Shown here one piece after another: positions 42,254 through 52,462 of a DNA stretch of 60,000 nucleotides. Made by a program: the position numbers and the translations under genes. Location of the stretch: assembly GCA_949358305.1 (NCBI GenBank), contig OX442318.1:6436501-6496500 (forward strand). Reading direction: 5' to 3'. The stretch comes from Strigamia acuminata. Lineage: Eukaryota > Arthropoda > Chilopoda > Geophilomorpha > Linotaeniidae. The notes below the pieces were generated by a model. It ran no database searches, was not told the DNA's origin, and saw only the letters and a program-made list of their open reading frames with translations. Positions within the stretch are counted from its first letter, which is position 1. The number at the start of each line of letters is the position of its first letter.

Positions 42254-45200
42254 ATGGCGGAGCCCACGAGTGCTACGAGCTCAATGGCGGCAGTTTCGAC
42301 TGGATGGATGCAAGCTACGGGTGTGTTACCGTTTGACATACATGGAGAATTATCAACGCAGAGTCAGCGATGGACGCGTTGGCTCAACCGGTTGGAAGTA
42401 TTCCTGACCGCGGCTGGGATTTCGGAGGACGCTCGTAAGATGGCGATGCTGCTGCATTATGTCGGCGAAGGAGTTTATGGTGTGTATGAAGCGATGCCCA
42501 TCAAGGGAACGGACTATAAGACTACGTCGGAGATTTTAACGGCTCATTTTGCGCCGCAGAAAAATGAAGACTTCTGTATCTATACATTCCGAGCTAGTAA
42601 GCAAGAGAGTGGAGAATCGGTCGACCAGTTTTGTGCGCGCTTAAGAGGGTTGGCGGTAGGCTGTGATTACACGGATTTGGACAAGGAATTGAAAGCGCAG
42701 ATTATCTTTGCTACGTCGATGGCAAAATTGCGTCGTCAAGCGCTGAGAGCTACCGACTGGAAGTTGAAGGATTTGTTGGATGCGGCGCGTGGGTATGAGA
42801 GTTCGGAGTGGCAAGCTAAGAAAATGGAAGAGATTGGGAATTTTGAGCGGCCAATAGAAGTAAATTATGTTAAGAACAGTACTCCTAAGAGAGGAGATCG
42901 AGTACAGGGGCCGTTTAAAAGAGAAGGAGGTTCGCCGGGGCCGTCGAGGTTATGTTTCAACTGCGGGCGTGCGTGGCCGCATCGTGAGGGATCGGTATGT
43001 CCAGCTAAGACGGTAAAATGCCACGGTTGCGGAAAGTTAGGACATTTTATCAGATTTTGTCGAGCGAAGCCAGCCGGAAGCGAGCGGAAGACGGTCGGAA
43101 CTGTAAAGGCTGAGCTGGGAGAACAGTTGTATGACATCGAAGGAAATCCAATTTTTGGAATTACAGTGGGCTCGATTGAAGCAAAACGCAAAATGCCGAT
43201 GTTCGAAATCCTGATGGGGCGCTGTAAGATGAAGGTTGTGTTTGGATTGGACTCTGGGGCGCATGTAAATGTGTTGAATCGGGAGGTGTATCGTTCAATT
43301 GTGCCATTGCCGAAATTGAGGGTTACTCAGGCGCGTTTGTTGCCGTATGGGCAAACTACTCCGTTGCCGTTGCTTGGGGTGTTATCGGCGACGTTGGAAT
43401 ATGGTGGCCGAAGCGTCGTTGCGGAGGTGTATGTGCCGGATGTGGAGGGGGGCTCTTTGTTGAGCTTTGACACTGCGACAGAGTTGGAATTAATTAAGGT
43501 GGTGCGAACAGTGGGAAGTATGGACATGAAAGAGGAGGTGTTGCTCAAATATCCGGGGTTATTTCAGGGTGTTGGGAAGTCAAAAAATCATCTTGTGCAT
43601 CTTCACGTCGACGAGAGTGTGGCCCCAGTGGCGCAACGTTACAGACCTATCCCGTTTAGTTTAAGGAGTAAAGTAGAGCGAGAGCTAGAGCGCATGGTTG
43701 CGGAAGGCATCATTGAAAGGGTGACGGAGGAGATGGGGCCGACGCCATGGGTGTCGCCCATTCATTGTGTGCGCAAGCCCAAGGATCCTGATCCTGAGGC
43801 CATTCGAATATGCATTGATGCACGGGAACTTAATTTTGCGATACAGCGGGTCCGCCACACATCGCCGAGACTGGAGGATGTTACGGCGTTGGCGGAGAAT
43901 GCTACGATTTTCACGAAGTTGGACATGAAGCATGGATTTTATCAATTCGAGCTGGATGTGGCCTCGAGGGTCCTTACCACATTCGCGACGCATGTGGGCC
44001 TATTTAGGTTCCTGCGTTTATTTTTCGGCCTAAATTCTGCTTCGGAGATTTTCCAGGACAAGATACGACAGATTTTGGAGGGCCTGTTACAGATGTTGAA
44101 CATTTTAGATGATATTTTCGTCGTTGGGAAGGGGCCGCCGGATCATAACGCGGCGGTGTACGCAGTCTTGGACAGGTTGTTGGAGGAGGGATTGACTCTT
44201 AATGCTCATAAATGTGAATTTGGGAGGTCGAAATTGGTGTTTTTCGGTCATGTGTTCTCGGAGCGTGGCATTGCTGCGGATCCGAAAAGAGTAGAAGCAA
44301 TTAGGGCGATGAAGATGCCATCGAGCGTTTCGGAGGTGAAAAGTCTTTTAGGGATGATTGTGTACTGTGGGCGTTTCATTCCGAAGTTGGCTGATCGGAC
44401 AAGGTCTTTGCGTGAATTGACGAAGGAATCGAGCGGCGAGTTTAAGTGGACTGAAGTGCATCAGGCGGCCTGGGACGCCATTATGGTTGAGCTGGGCGAT
44501 GGAAAGATCATGGCCTATTACAGTCCACATGCAAGGTTGCATTTGACCGTTGATGCTAGTCCGGTGGGCGTGGGGGCGATCCTTGCACAGGAGAAGGCGA
44601 GGGAGGAAGTGCAAGTGATCGCATACGCGAGCAGAGCTCTCTCCCAGGTTGAGACCCGCTACTCGCAAATAGAGCGCGAGATGGTGGCGGTGGTCTGGGC
44701 TGTGGAATTTTTTTATTTGTACCTTTTTAATAATTTTTTTATTCTTTTTACAGATCATCAACCTCTCGTAAGCATATTAAAGAACCGCAGAGCACGACCG
44801 TCGATACGTTTGGAGCGCCTCTGTGTGAGGGTTCAGCAGTATCGTTTTGAGGTGCGGCATACCAGAGGCAGCACCAACCCAAGCGATTATATGTCGCGCC
44901 ACCCGCTGCCCATGACATCAGAGATGGGGGTGGCAATGCTCGAGATTATTGAGGAGCATGTGAATTTTGTGGTTCGCACACGGATACCGGCGTCGATGAC
45001 AGTCGAGGAGGTTCTGCGAGAGACTGACTTGGATGAGGTTCTAAAAAAGGTGCGAGTTGCGTTGAGGAGTGTTGGAGAGAAGGCGAGGATCTGTTGGGAT
45101 GATGAGCAGCTGAGACCATATGCGGCTATGAAGGACGAGTTGTCGGTGTCGGAGTTGGGAATGGTGCTTCGCTCGGATCGAATTGTGATTCCGGAGACGC

Positions 45201-46447
45201 TACGAGCGAGAGTTGTCGAATTGGCGCACAGAGGCCACCAGGGTGTTGTCAAAACCAAATCCTTGTTGAGACAGAAAGTGTGGTTCCCGGGGATCGATAG
45301 GCAGATGGAGGCGCGAGTCGAGAGATGTTTACCGTGCCAGGCAGCGGTCCCACGGATGCGAAGGGACCCGTTGGTGATGACAAAATTGCCAGTGGGACCA
45401 TGGCAACAGTTAGCGATTGACTTCGCGGGGCCCTTTCCGGATGGCACGGTTTTGTGCGTGTTAATTGATGAGTTTTCTAGGTTCCCATTTGTGGAGGCGG
45501 TCTCTTCGACCTCGGCGACGGTGGTTTGCGCGCTTTTGGAGCGTCGTTTTTTGGAGCAGGGGTTGCCTAACCTATTGAAGTCAGATAATGGCCCACCCTT
45601 CACGTCACGTGAGTTTGCTGAATTTTTGGCGGACTTTGGGGTTCGTCATCATCGGGTGACTCCGCTCTGGCCGGAAGCTAATGGTGAGGTGGAGAGATTT
45701 ATGAGGACGTTGAACAAGACTGTGAGGGCGGCTAAAGTGGAGGGTAAGCAATGGAAGCGGGAGTTAGCTGAATTTCTGCTGAATTATCGGGCTACCCCAC
45801 ATTCGACTACGGGAAGGCCGCCGGCGGATCTTTTACTCGGGAGGACGGTTAGGACGCGACTACCGACATTTTGCCGAGATGCAGAGGATCTGCAACTACG
45901 TGAGAAGGACTTAATGGAGAAGGCCAAAATGAAGGCGTATGCGGATCGACATCGGAATGCCAAGCCCCATGACTTTAAGATTGGTGACAGAGTGTTGGTG
46001 AAACAGGTGAAAGTTAATAAGTTTTCTACTCCATTTGACCCCAGACCTTTGATAGTGTCCGACGTAGTGGGGACGCAGGTAACCGCTATGAGAGGACAGC
46101 AGGTAGTAGTACGAAACGCGTCTTGTTTTAAGCGTATTTGGAATGATGAGAAGCAGGAGAGGTGTGTGTTGGGGGATGGTGCGCGACGAGAGGAGGAGTG
46201 TGCTGGTGACGTAAGTTGGGAGGATGACACGGAGATACGTCAGGGAGTGGTGCCGCCGGAGCAGATGGAGGGACCCGATGATTTGGTGCAGCAGGAGGGG
46301 GCAGCCGTGGATGAAGCCGTGGATGAGAACAGGCCGGATGAGATTGTGCCAGATGAGATTGTGCCAGAAGAGGGACCCAGGCGTTCTGAAAGGATTAAAA
46401 ACAGACCTGTCTGGCAGAAGGACTATGATATGAACTTTATGCTTTGA
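42254..46447 (+). CDS. Gag-Pol polyprotein of the Ty3/gypsy element
   Basis: The ATG at 42,254 is preferred (AAGATGG context). The frame is open upstream to 42,143 without an ATG. The product has 1,397 residues. Visible in order are a capsid-like region; two zinc knuckles (CFNC... near residue 234, CHGCGKLGHFIRFC near 255); aspartic protease (LDSGAHVN near 331); reverse transcriptase (TKLDMKHGFYQF near 555, active site LDDI near 617); RNase H (VDASPVGVGA near 765, FTDHQPL near 832); and integrase. The integrase has an HHCC finger near 991, with D, D and E near 1054, 1108 and 1144. Gag and Pol are in one frame with no frameshift or stop between them. It acts in virus-like particles and copies the element. 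Confidence 0.93.
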   Translation: MAEPTSATSSMAAVSTGWMQATGVLPFDIHGELSTQSQRWTRWLNRLEVFLTAAGISEDARKMAMLLHYVGEGVYGVYEAMPIKGTDYKTTSEILTAHFAPQKNEDFCIYTFRASKQESGESVDQFCARLRGLAVGCDYTDLDKELKAQIIFATSMAKLRRQALRATDWKLKDLLDAARGYESSEWQAKKMEEIGNFERPIEVNYVKNSTPKRGDRVQGPFKREGGSPGPSRLCFNCGRAWPHREGSVCPAKTVKCHGCGKLGHFIRFCRAKPAGSERKTVGTVKAELGEQLYDIEGNPIFGITVGSIEAKRKMPMFEILMGRCKMKVVFGLDSGAHVNVLNREVYRSIVPLPKLRVTQARLLPYGQTTPLPLLGVLSATLEYGGRSVVAEVYVPDVEGGSLLSFDTATELELIKVVRTVGSMDMKEEVLLKYPGLFQGVGKSKNHLVHLHVDESVAPVAQRYRPIPFSLRSKVERELERMVAEGIIERVTEEMGPTPWVSPIHCVRKPKDPDPEAIRICIDARELNFAIQRVRHTSPRLEDVTALAENATIFTKLDMKHGFYQFELDVASRVLTTFATHVGLFRFLRLFFGLNSASEIFQDKIRQILEGLLQMLNILDDIFVVGKGPPDHNAAVYAVLDRLLEEGLTLNAHKCEFGRSKLVFFGHVFSERGIAADPKRVEAIRAMKMPSSVSEVKSLLGMIVYCGRFIPKLADRTRSLRELTKESSGEFKWTEVHQAAWDAIMVELGDGKIMAYYSPHARLHLTVDASPVGVGAILAQEKAREEVQVIAYASRALSQVETRYSQIEREMVAVVWAVEFFYLYLFNNFFILFTDHQPLVSILKNRRARPSIRLERLCVRVQQYRFEVRHTRGSTNPSDYMSRHPLPMTSEMGVAMLEIIEEHVNFVVRTRIPASMTVEEVLRETDLDEVLKKVRVALRSVGEKARICWDDEQLRPYAAMKDELSVSELGMVLRSDRIVIPETLRARVVELAHRGHQGVVKTKSLLRQKVWFPGIDRQMEARVERCLPCQAAVPRMRRDPLVMTKLPVGPWQQLAIDFAGPFPDGTVLCVLIDEFSRFPFVEAVSSTSATVVCALLERRFLEQGLPNLLKSDNGPPFTSREFAEFLADFGVRHHRVTPLWPEANGEVERFMRTLNKTVRAAKVEGKQWKRELAEFLLNYRATPHSTTGRPPADLLLGRTVRTRLPTFCRDAEDLQLREKDLMEKAKMKAYADRHRNAKPHDFKIGDRVLVKQVKVNKFSTPFDPRPLIVSDVVGTQVTAMRGQQVVVRNASCFKRIWNDEKQERCVLGDGARREEECAGDVSWEDDTEIRQGVVPPEQMEGPDDLVQQEGAAVDEAVDENRPDEIVPDEIVPEEGPRRSERIKNRPVWQKDYDMNFML

Positions 46448-46518
46448 TTGGTTTTTGTGATGTGTTTGTTTAGGTGTAATTTTTAGTTTGTTGTTTATTT
46501 TATGATGAAGGGGAGGGA

Positions 46519-46691
46519 TGTGGTGTTGTGATGTCGAGCATGATCACCAGGGGGCGATCATGGTCGGCAAGTTTATATAAGCTTGTAACACGTGACCGCA
46601 AGGTCACTTTCTCTAGAGTTGATGAGTAATAAAGATGCATCGTCGTTACTGCTAAAGCTGTGTATTATTTAATGGACATAACGACATTACA
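46519..46691 (+). repeat. 3' LTR of the complete Ty3/gypsy element
   Basis: 173 bp, reads identical to the 5' LTR. The AATAAAG near 46,628 is a likely polyadenylation signal for the element RNA. Confidence 0.9.
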
Positions 46692-46736
46692 GCAAAGGTA
46701 AAGAAAGGCGAAGAAAAAGACATTTGGAAAGGACAT

Positions 46737-48319
46737 TATGTCAATTGAAATTCTATGCAACGTAGAAAGAGATTGATCCAACCTTCCGTACATGAATTAA
46801 ATAATTAATGATTTCTTGTGTGTCACGGGATTTTTCACCAATTTTTCATGACTTCTAACAGGTGCAATATAATAGAATCGTTAATTAATTCATTAACTAT
46901 GTACACAGTCAATTCTGTAGTAGGATATTAGGTATTGAAATATTAATTTGCTGCTTGATAAAAATAAAATTAAAAATGGAAAATTTATTTAATTAAATAT
47001 AGTTTTAAAAATTCAATTTTTTCATCTTAAATATCCGAGTTTGTTTCAAATTTCTCTGGTTTTTGAATTAGATCACGTCGAACTACCAGAATAGCCATGA
47101 GTTCAATTAAAGTTAATTCTTACTCTTAATTTAATTTTTTTTAATAATCTAGACACATTTTATTTCTTTTTTCTTCTGTTAGGGCTAAAAGGTTGACTGG
47201 TTCTCATCAGATGGCGCTTGTAGTTGTTCCGTCATCTCCAGTTCTGATCGCCATTAACGCCGGCTTGCAGGACGAGAAGACGAGAAGGTAATCACTATTT
47301 ACTGTATTAGTGACTGAGAATTTTGATTATTATTCGATCGAGAGAGCTGTGTTAAGATTCAAAAAAAGCTTTTGATCTCGATCTTGAATACGATATTTGA
47401 AATCCTGAAAAGTAAACAAAGGAAAACGATTGTTGCCAAGATTGAAGAATCGTAACGATCAAATACACAAATACCCACAAATAACCATCAGTTATACTGT
47501 GATAAATGATAAACCGAATTTGATTTTTTTTTTTTTTTTTTTTTTTAAATTGTTGTGAAGGTAACCGAACATTTTTCGAAATTTGAAATTTAAACATGTC
47601 AAAAAGTCCAAAATTATCAATTTCATCTGCACAATGTTGAATAATTATAACTATTATAACTATTGAATGAATGGAAATAAAATTTCACAGTGATAATACT
47701 TTTATTCAGCTACAATTTAAAAAAAACATTTACAAAAATATCTTAACTTGGTGGAATGAGTGAACAATTCTGCTCGGTGAATATTCGCAGATTTGAAGAG
47801 TATTGGGCGGCCTGACGAGTCAAACATTAATTTTTTGTTCATGACCCCAAATCTCCGAAAGTTCTTCAACGATTGCTACGAAATTTTGACACAACGTTGC
47901 ATTCGAGCAGGGGAGTGTTTTTATATAGTTTTTATATGGCTGCCTCACCTGTGACAGGTAAAAACATGCTTTTTGGGGAAAACTGCGCCATCTATTGGGC
48001 GTAAATGCAACACATAATACTAAATATTTGAAAAGCAGCGCCATCTTTTTTACGTGAAAGCAACACACGATTCCACAGGATTTATTTCTTTCCACGGGAT
48101 TGTTGCCAACAATGATTGCACCAACTACAAAGGCTTCGACAGTGAGTACCAAGTAGGACAACAAGTAATTGATGTGCAGTTTAAGTTATTTTATTTCGTA
48201 CTTTTTTTTTAAAATTACAAAGAAAAAATAAAACATTAAAATTATTATTAGTCAAAAAGCGAGATAATTTTGGAAGAATTTAGTCCATTCCTCACTTGTT
48301 ATATGGCCGCAATGATTGG
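46737..48319 (-). repeat. Duplicated 5' flank of L7 and relics upstream of L8's 3' end
   Basis: The segment 46,737-47,640 is homologous to the 5' flanks of the other copies (including a T homopolymer near 47,523-47,546). The segment 47,750-48,150 has weak similarity to family exon fragments (an EAFVVGA-like start near 48,130, minus) without a maintained frame. No other gene is visible. Confidence 0.5.
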
Positions 48320-49953
48320 TTATTTATTGAATGGATTACTGCGTGGGTCTGGGTAATGACAGTTTTTGTGATTTATTGTAGTTATGTCCGAATTAAATCC
48401 CAAAGCAGATCGTTGCAGATCGTTAACAATAGACTCAATCTTTTTAAATGTTGAGATAGAAATATCTAAATTACGAACACCAACTACAAGACCCTCTAGA
48501 AATAAAGATAAATTATTAAAATTTATTGTATGTAAATATCTGGCAATAAATTTTGAAATACTAGCCAAGGAAATGAAAACTTACTGAAATGATTCCCATT
48601 TTCTTTACATCCAACGTAAGCATGAACGTGGAACTCGTTATCCACGTAGTAATGTGTTACAATAACTGAAAAGAAATATTTTTTTGAATTAGAAATTGTA
48701 TTGGAATTAAAGAATAATTCGCTCACATGTTGTTGCAACCGGATAGTATATATTTTCTCTTAAATCTGCAGTGTAAACGTAATTACGCCCTTTTATAGGA
48801 ATCAGTTTTATATTTGATGTTTTCAATTCACTAATAAATTTTTTTTAAAATCAAAAGTATAGATATGAATCACTATGAATACGTAGGCTGTACAGTATAT
48901 ATATTTTTCATACCCATTTTCATAAAATGTTTTAAAGTTGTGTAGATTTCCTTCCCGGTCAAAAAAATAATCCCGAACATCACAGGTAATAGTTCGTGCT
49001 TGTGCTGGTAGAAGGCTCATTTCAACGGTGTACCATCTGCCTTCATTCTATAATAAATTCAGAAACTGAAATCAGTGGCGGAACTTCATATTTTCGTCCC
49101 TCCTGCAAAAATATATATGCCCTTCATCCCGGTTATAGTCATTTTAGCGACGCGTTTTAGCGACGCGACATTTTAGCGATTGCTACTTTCTAGCGACGCA
49201 ACACGATTTACCGCGACAACCCGGCTCAAAAAAGTGGTTTGCATAAAAAAACCAGTAAGGTTAGGTTCGCGGGGGGTCAAGGGGGGGCGCAGCCCTTCTT
49301 AGGAATTAAACCTAAACTATATGGTTAGCTTAATGTTAGTGTTAGTATTAGTGCCGTTTTAGCGACACACCATTTTAGCGAACATGTCATTTTAGCGATT
49401 TTTGTGTCGCTAAAATGACATAATCGCTAAAATGGTGTGTCGCTAAAATGAAATTGCTAAAATGATGTACATCCCTTCATCCACCGAAAAATTAAACTGT
49501 TAATTTTTAGAATAGATTTATTCGATATGTCCAAAAAATCACTAAAGATGATGCTGAAATTACAAAAAAAAATAGGAATATTAAATTTTAAGTATTTAGA
49601 AATGGCACTTCTGAACAGAAAAATGGATTTTCAAGGAAGAAAATGCATTTGGTAGCGGAAAAATACATTTTGATGCGAAAAAAATTGTATTTTGAGGCGC
49701 AATTTGGTATTCTGCGCCCAGTAATTCGCCAATCAATGAAGTATTACTACTTTGGGTGTATAATGCATACCAGTTGTACGAAATTAATATTTACCATTTC
49801 TCGTGTACGTGGCACTTTTGCATCTGGAAGTGCAGGACACATGCCTCGAAATTCGCGATATTGTGGTACAAAAACTCCAATCTCTGCTTGTCCAATCGTA
49901 AAAGATACGCAAAGGTAAAGAAAGGCGAAGATAAAGACATTTGGAAAGGACAT
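48320..49953 (-). CDS. L8: lipocalin-like secreted protein, intact copy
   Basis: The exons (minus) are 49795-49953, 48914-49047, 48727-48830, 48585-48665 and 48320-48495. They total 654 nt (217 residues plus TAA). Exon 1 is 9 nt shorter (three codons lost after GQAE) and exon 3 is 3 nt longer than in L2/L4, both in frame. Features are a signal peptide MSFPNVFIFAFLYLCVSFTI, FRGMCPALPDAK, NEGRWYTVEM, CDVRDYFFDREGN, YVGCKENGNH and a tail with NCHYP. Length changes in multiples of three suggest purifying selection. Intron 1 (747 bp) carries foldback element B. Confidence 0.65.
49130..49473. mobile_element. Foldback element B: CATTTTAGCGA arrays around the shared G/C-tract core
   Basis: It is flanked by CCTTCATCC (49,121-49,129 and 49,474-49,482; 10 bp if the preceding C is counted). 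TTTTAGCGA motifs occur about four times on the left, three times in direct and four times in inverse orientation on the right. The core near 49,256-49,305, read on the minus strand, is TTCCTAAGAAGGGCTGCGCC, CCCCCTTGACCCCCCGCG, AACCTAACCTTAC. This is nearly the same as in element A at 22.1 kb. Confidence 0.75.
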
Positions 49954-50292
49954 TATGTCAATTGAAATTTTATGCAACGTAGAAAGCGATTGATCCAACC
50001 TTCCGTACATGAATTAAATAATTAATGATTCCTTGTTTATCATGGGATTTTTCACTAATTTTTCATGACTTCTAACAGGTGCAAAATAATTGAATTGTTA
50101 ATTAACTTATTAACTAAGTACACAGTATCAGGATTGACTTGGAAATATTAATTTGTAGCCTGATAAAAATAATTTTAAAATATAGTTTTAAAAAACCTAT
50201 AGTGGTCTCAAACTTTTTTCCACCACTGTAGTTTTAAAGATTCAATTTTTCCAGCATAAAAATCAGAATTAGTTTCAAATTTCTGTGGGGTA

Positions 50293-51427
50293 CACTGCAA
50301 AAAATTTTGGATTTCCAAAAAAAAAGTCATTGGAAAGTTAATGGTGAAATTGGATAAATTCCAGTTTGGGAATATAATGGAAAGGAAATGTGAAATATTT
50401 TATGGAAAGTTGAATTTCTGTAAATTTACAACACTGAAAGATGATGATGTAAGTTTTTGTTAAATGTATGGAATGTTAATGTAAATTAGATTTGGAAATT
50501 TGTATTTCCATTCATTTCACAAGGCTAAAAATTAATGACTAAAGATCCTATGTTTCCAGCTTTTAAAATTTATGGGTTTATCACCAGATGGCGAACATAA
50601 TTCAAAACTAATTCAAAATTTATATTTTTAAATATGGGATTGGTTTTATCATTTCTACTTCAACAAATAATTAGATTATTATTGTTACAGTTGGATAAAT
50701 TAAAAAGTTGACACAAATTTTGTAGTGTAACATTTTAATTTGATTCTAGAATTTGTTACACCATCATATCAATGCAAATTTTAATCACTGCCTTCAGTTG
50801 ACTTTGCTCATTTTTTTGTATTAGGCTATGACTATAGCCTCGGTTTATGAATTCAGGATTCAAGATTATTGGATTCAAGATTTATAAATTCAGAATTCAG
50901 AATTCAGTAATTGATTGAGGATTCAGAAACGAATTCAGAATTCAGGAATGAATTCAGGATTTAGGAATGAATTCAGGATTCAGGAATGAATTCAAGATTT
51001 AGAAATGGATTCAGGATTCAGGAGTGAATTCTCTGCATATTTTCAGGATGTATTGAATTTTTATGAAAATTTCTAGGGATTTATTTTTACGAGATTTATT
51101 TTGAGATTTAACTAATTTAGAATTTTTATTAAAAAAGAAATATCAAATTTTATATTTGGAAAGTTGTTATTTACTGATGGGAAACTCATGTTTTACATTT
51201 GGAAATCTTAACTTTACTAGTTGAGAAATATGTGTTTTACTGTTTGGAAATTTAATATATCATGCTATGAAAAGTAGTTTGGAAACGGTTGCATTCAGTG
51301 TTGGAAAGTCATTGGAAATTTGATGTTTGTACAATTTGGAATATATAACTTTCGGGTTTGGAAATATCGCATTTCAGTTATATTTCCAAAATATTTTATC
51401 GACGAAGATCTAATTTTTTTTGCAGTG
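50293..51427. mobile_element. TA-flanked inverted-end element with TTTGGAAA-rich interior
   Basis: The ends CACTGCAAAAAATTTT and AATTTTTTTTGCAGTG are flanked by TA (50,291-50,292; 51,428-51,429). The interior is rich in TTGGAAA or its inverse, and 50,850-51,040 is a degenerate tandem repeat on GAATTCAGGA. It has no ORF and sits in the 5' flank of L8. Confidence 0.6.
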
Positions 51428-51429
51428 TA

Positions 51430-52454
51430 TTGAATTAGATTACGTAGAACTACTAGAATAGCCATGAGTTCAATTAATGTTAATTCTTACTCTTAATTTA
51501 ATTTTTTTTAATAACGTAGGCACATTTTATTTCTTTTTTCTTCTGTTAGGGCTAAAAGGTTGACTGGTTCTCATCAGATGGCGCTTGTAGTTGTTCTGTC
51601 ATTTCCAGTTCCGGTCGCCATTAATTCCGGCTTGCAGGACGAGAAGACGAGAAGGTAATCACTATTTACTGTATTAGTGACTGAGAATTTCGATTATTAT
51701 TTGATCGAGAGAGCTGTGTTAAGATTCAAAAAAAGCTTTTGATCTCGATCTTGAATATGAAATTTGAAATTCTGAAAAGTAAACAAAGGAAAACGATTGT
51801 TGCCAAGATTGAAGAAGCGTAACGATCAAATACCCACAATTAACCATCAGTTATACTGTGGTAAATGATAAACTTTATTAAAAAAAATTTAAAAAAATGT
51901 TGTGAAGGTAAACGAACATTTTTCAAAATTTGAAATTGAATCGTGTCAAAAAGTCCAAAATCATCAATTCTATCTGCATAATGTGGGATAATTGTAAATT
52001 TTAGAACCCAAACATTTGTATTTTTCAGTTAATTAAATAATTAATCTGTTTTTAACATAGGATACAACCCACATCCAGATCTTCATAGCATGAAAAAGGA
52101 GTACACGAGGACAATGAAATGTAGGACTACGTTGGCCAACAGGTAATTAATAGTTAGTAGTTCCTAATCAAATGTTAGTGTGTATGGCTAGTTGCAACAC
52201 ATTGCTAGCCACGGTCGGTCATTTTTAGCTTCTTTAATTGTGTGCATTTACCCACGGCTGTGGGTTGGTTAAATAATTAAAGCACACACCTTTAAAGCTT
52301 AACTGATGGTCCAAATCGAGGTGGAAAAAATAATGCAGTTTCTGAGAGTGGATTAGGTTTGCCACTGACCGAAATATTACTACTTTGGGCGTACAGGATG
52401 CAAAATAATTATTCACCCTATCACTAGCTGTTCCCTTCAGCTAGATATAACTCA
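51430..52454. repeat. Distal duplicated 5' flank of L8
   Basis: This is homologous to 31,480-32,010 plus 33,690-34,540 and to the other flanks. No gene is visible. Near 52,367 it carries the text that is interrupted by element G2 at 34.5 kb. Confidence 0.5.
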
Positions 52455-52462
52455 AAAACTAT

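Larger units (their letters stand above)
41955..46691 (+). mobile_element. Complete Ty3/gypsy retrotransposon inserted in L7 exon 1
   Basis: The LTRs (41,955-42,127 and 46,519-46,691, 173 bp each) read identical by eye. They start TGTGGTGTTGTG and end GACATTACA. The target duplication is GCAAA (41,950-41,954; 46,692-46,696). A primer-binding-like TGGCGACGAGG follows the left LTR at 42,130, and a polypurine tract AAGGGGAGGGA (46,508-46,518) precedes the right one. The single long gag-pol frame is uninterrupted. Identical LTRs mean a recent insertion, and the copy looks potentially active. Confidence 0.95.
40447..46736 (-). pseudogene. L7: lipocalin-like copy split by Ty3/gypsy and with a lost splice donor
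   Basis: The exons (minus) are 46697-46736 plus 41827-41954 (exon 1, split), 41057-41190, 40875-40975, 40733-40813 and 40447-40622. Removing the retroelement and one 5-bp repeat restores a 168-nt exon 1, the same length as in L2, L4 and L5. Exons 2-5 remain open. The exon 4 donor, GTAAGT in the other copies, is ATAAGT here (change at 40,732), so splicing to exon 5 should fail independently of the insertion. Confidence 0.75.

Noticed and set aside
46224-46433. A separate small gene at the end of gag-pol
   Set aside because: It is an alternative frame of the acidic C-terminal tail of the polyprotein.
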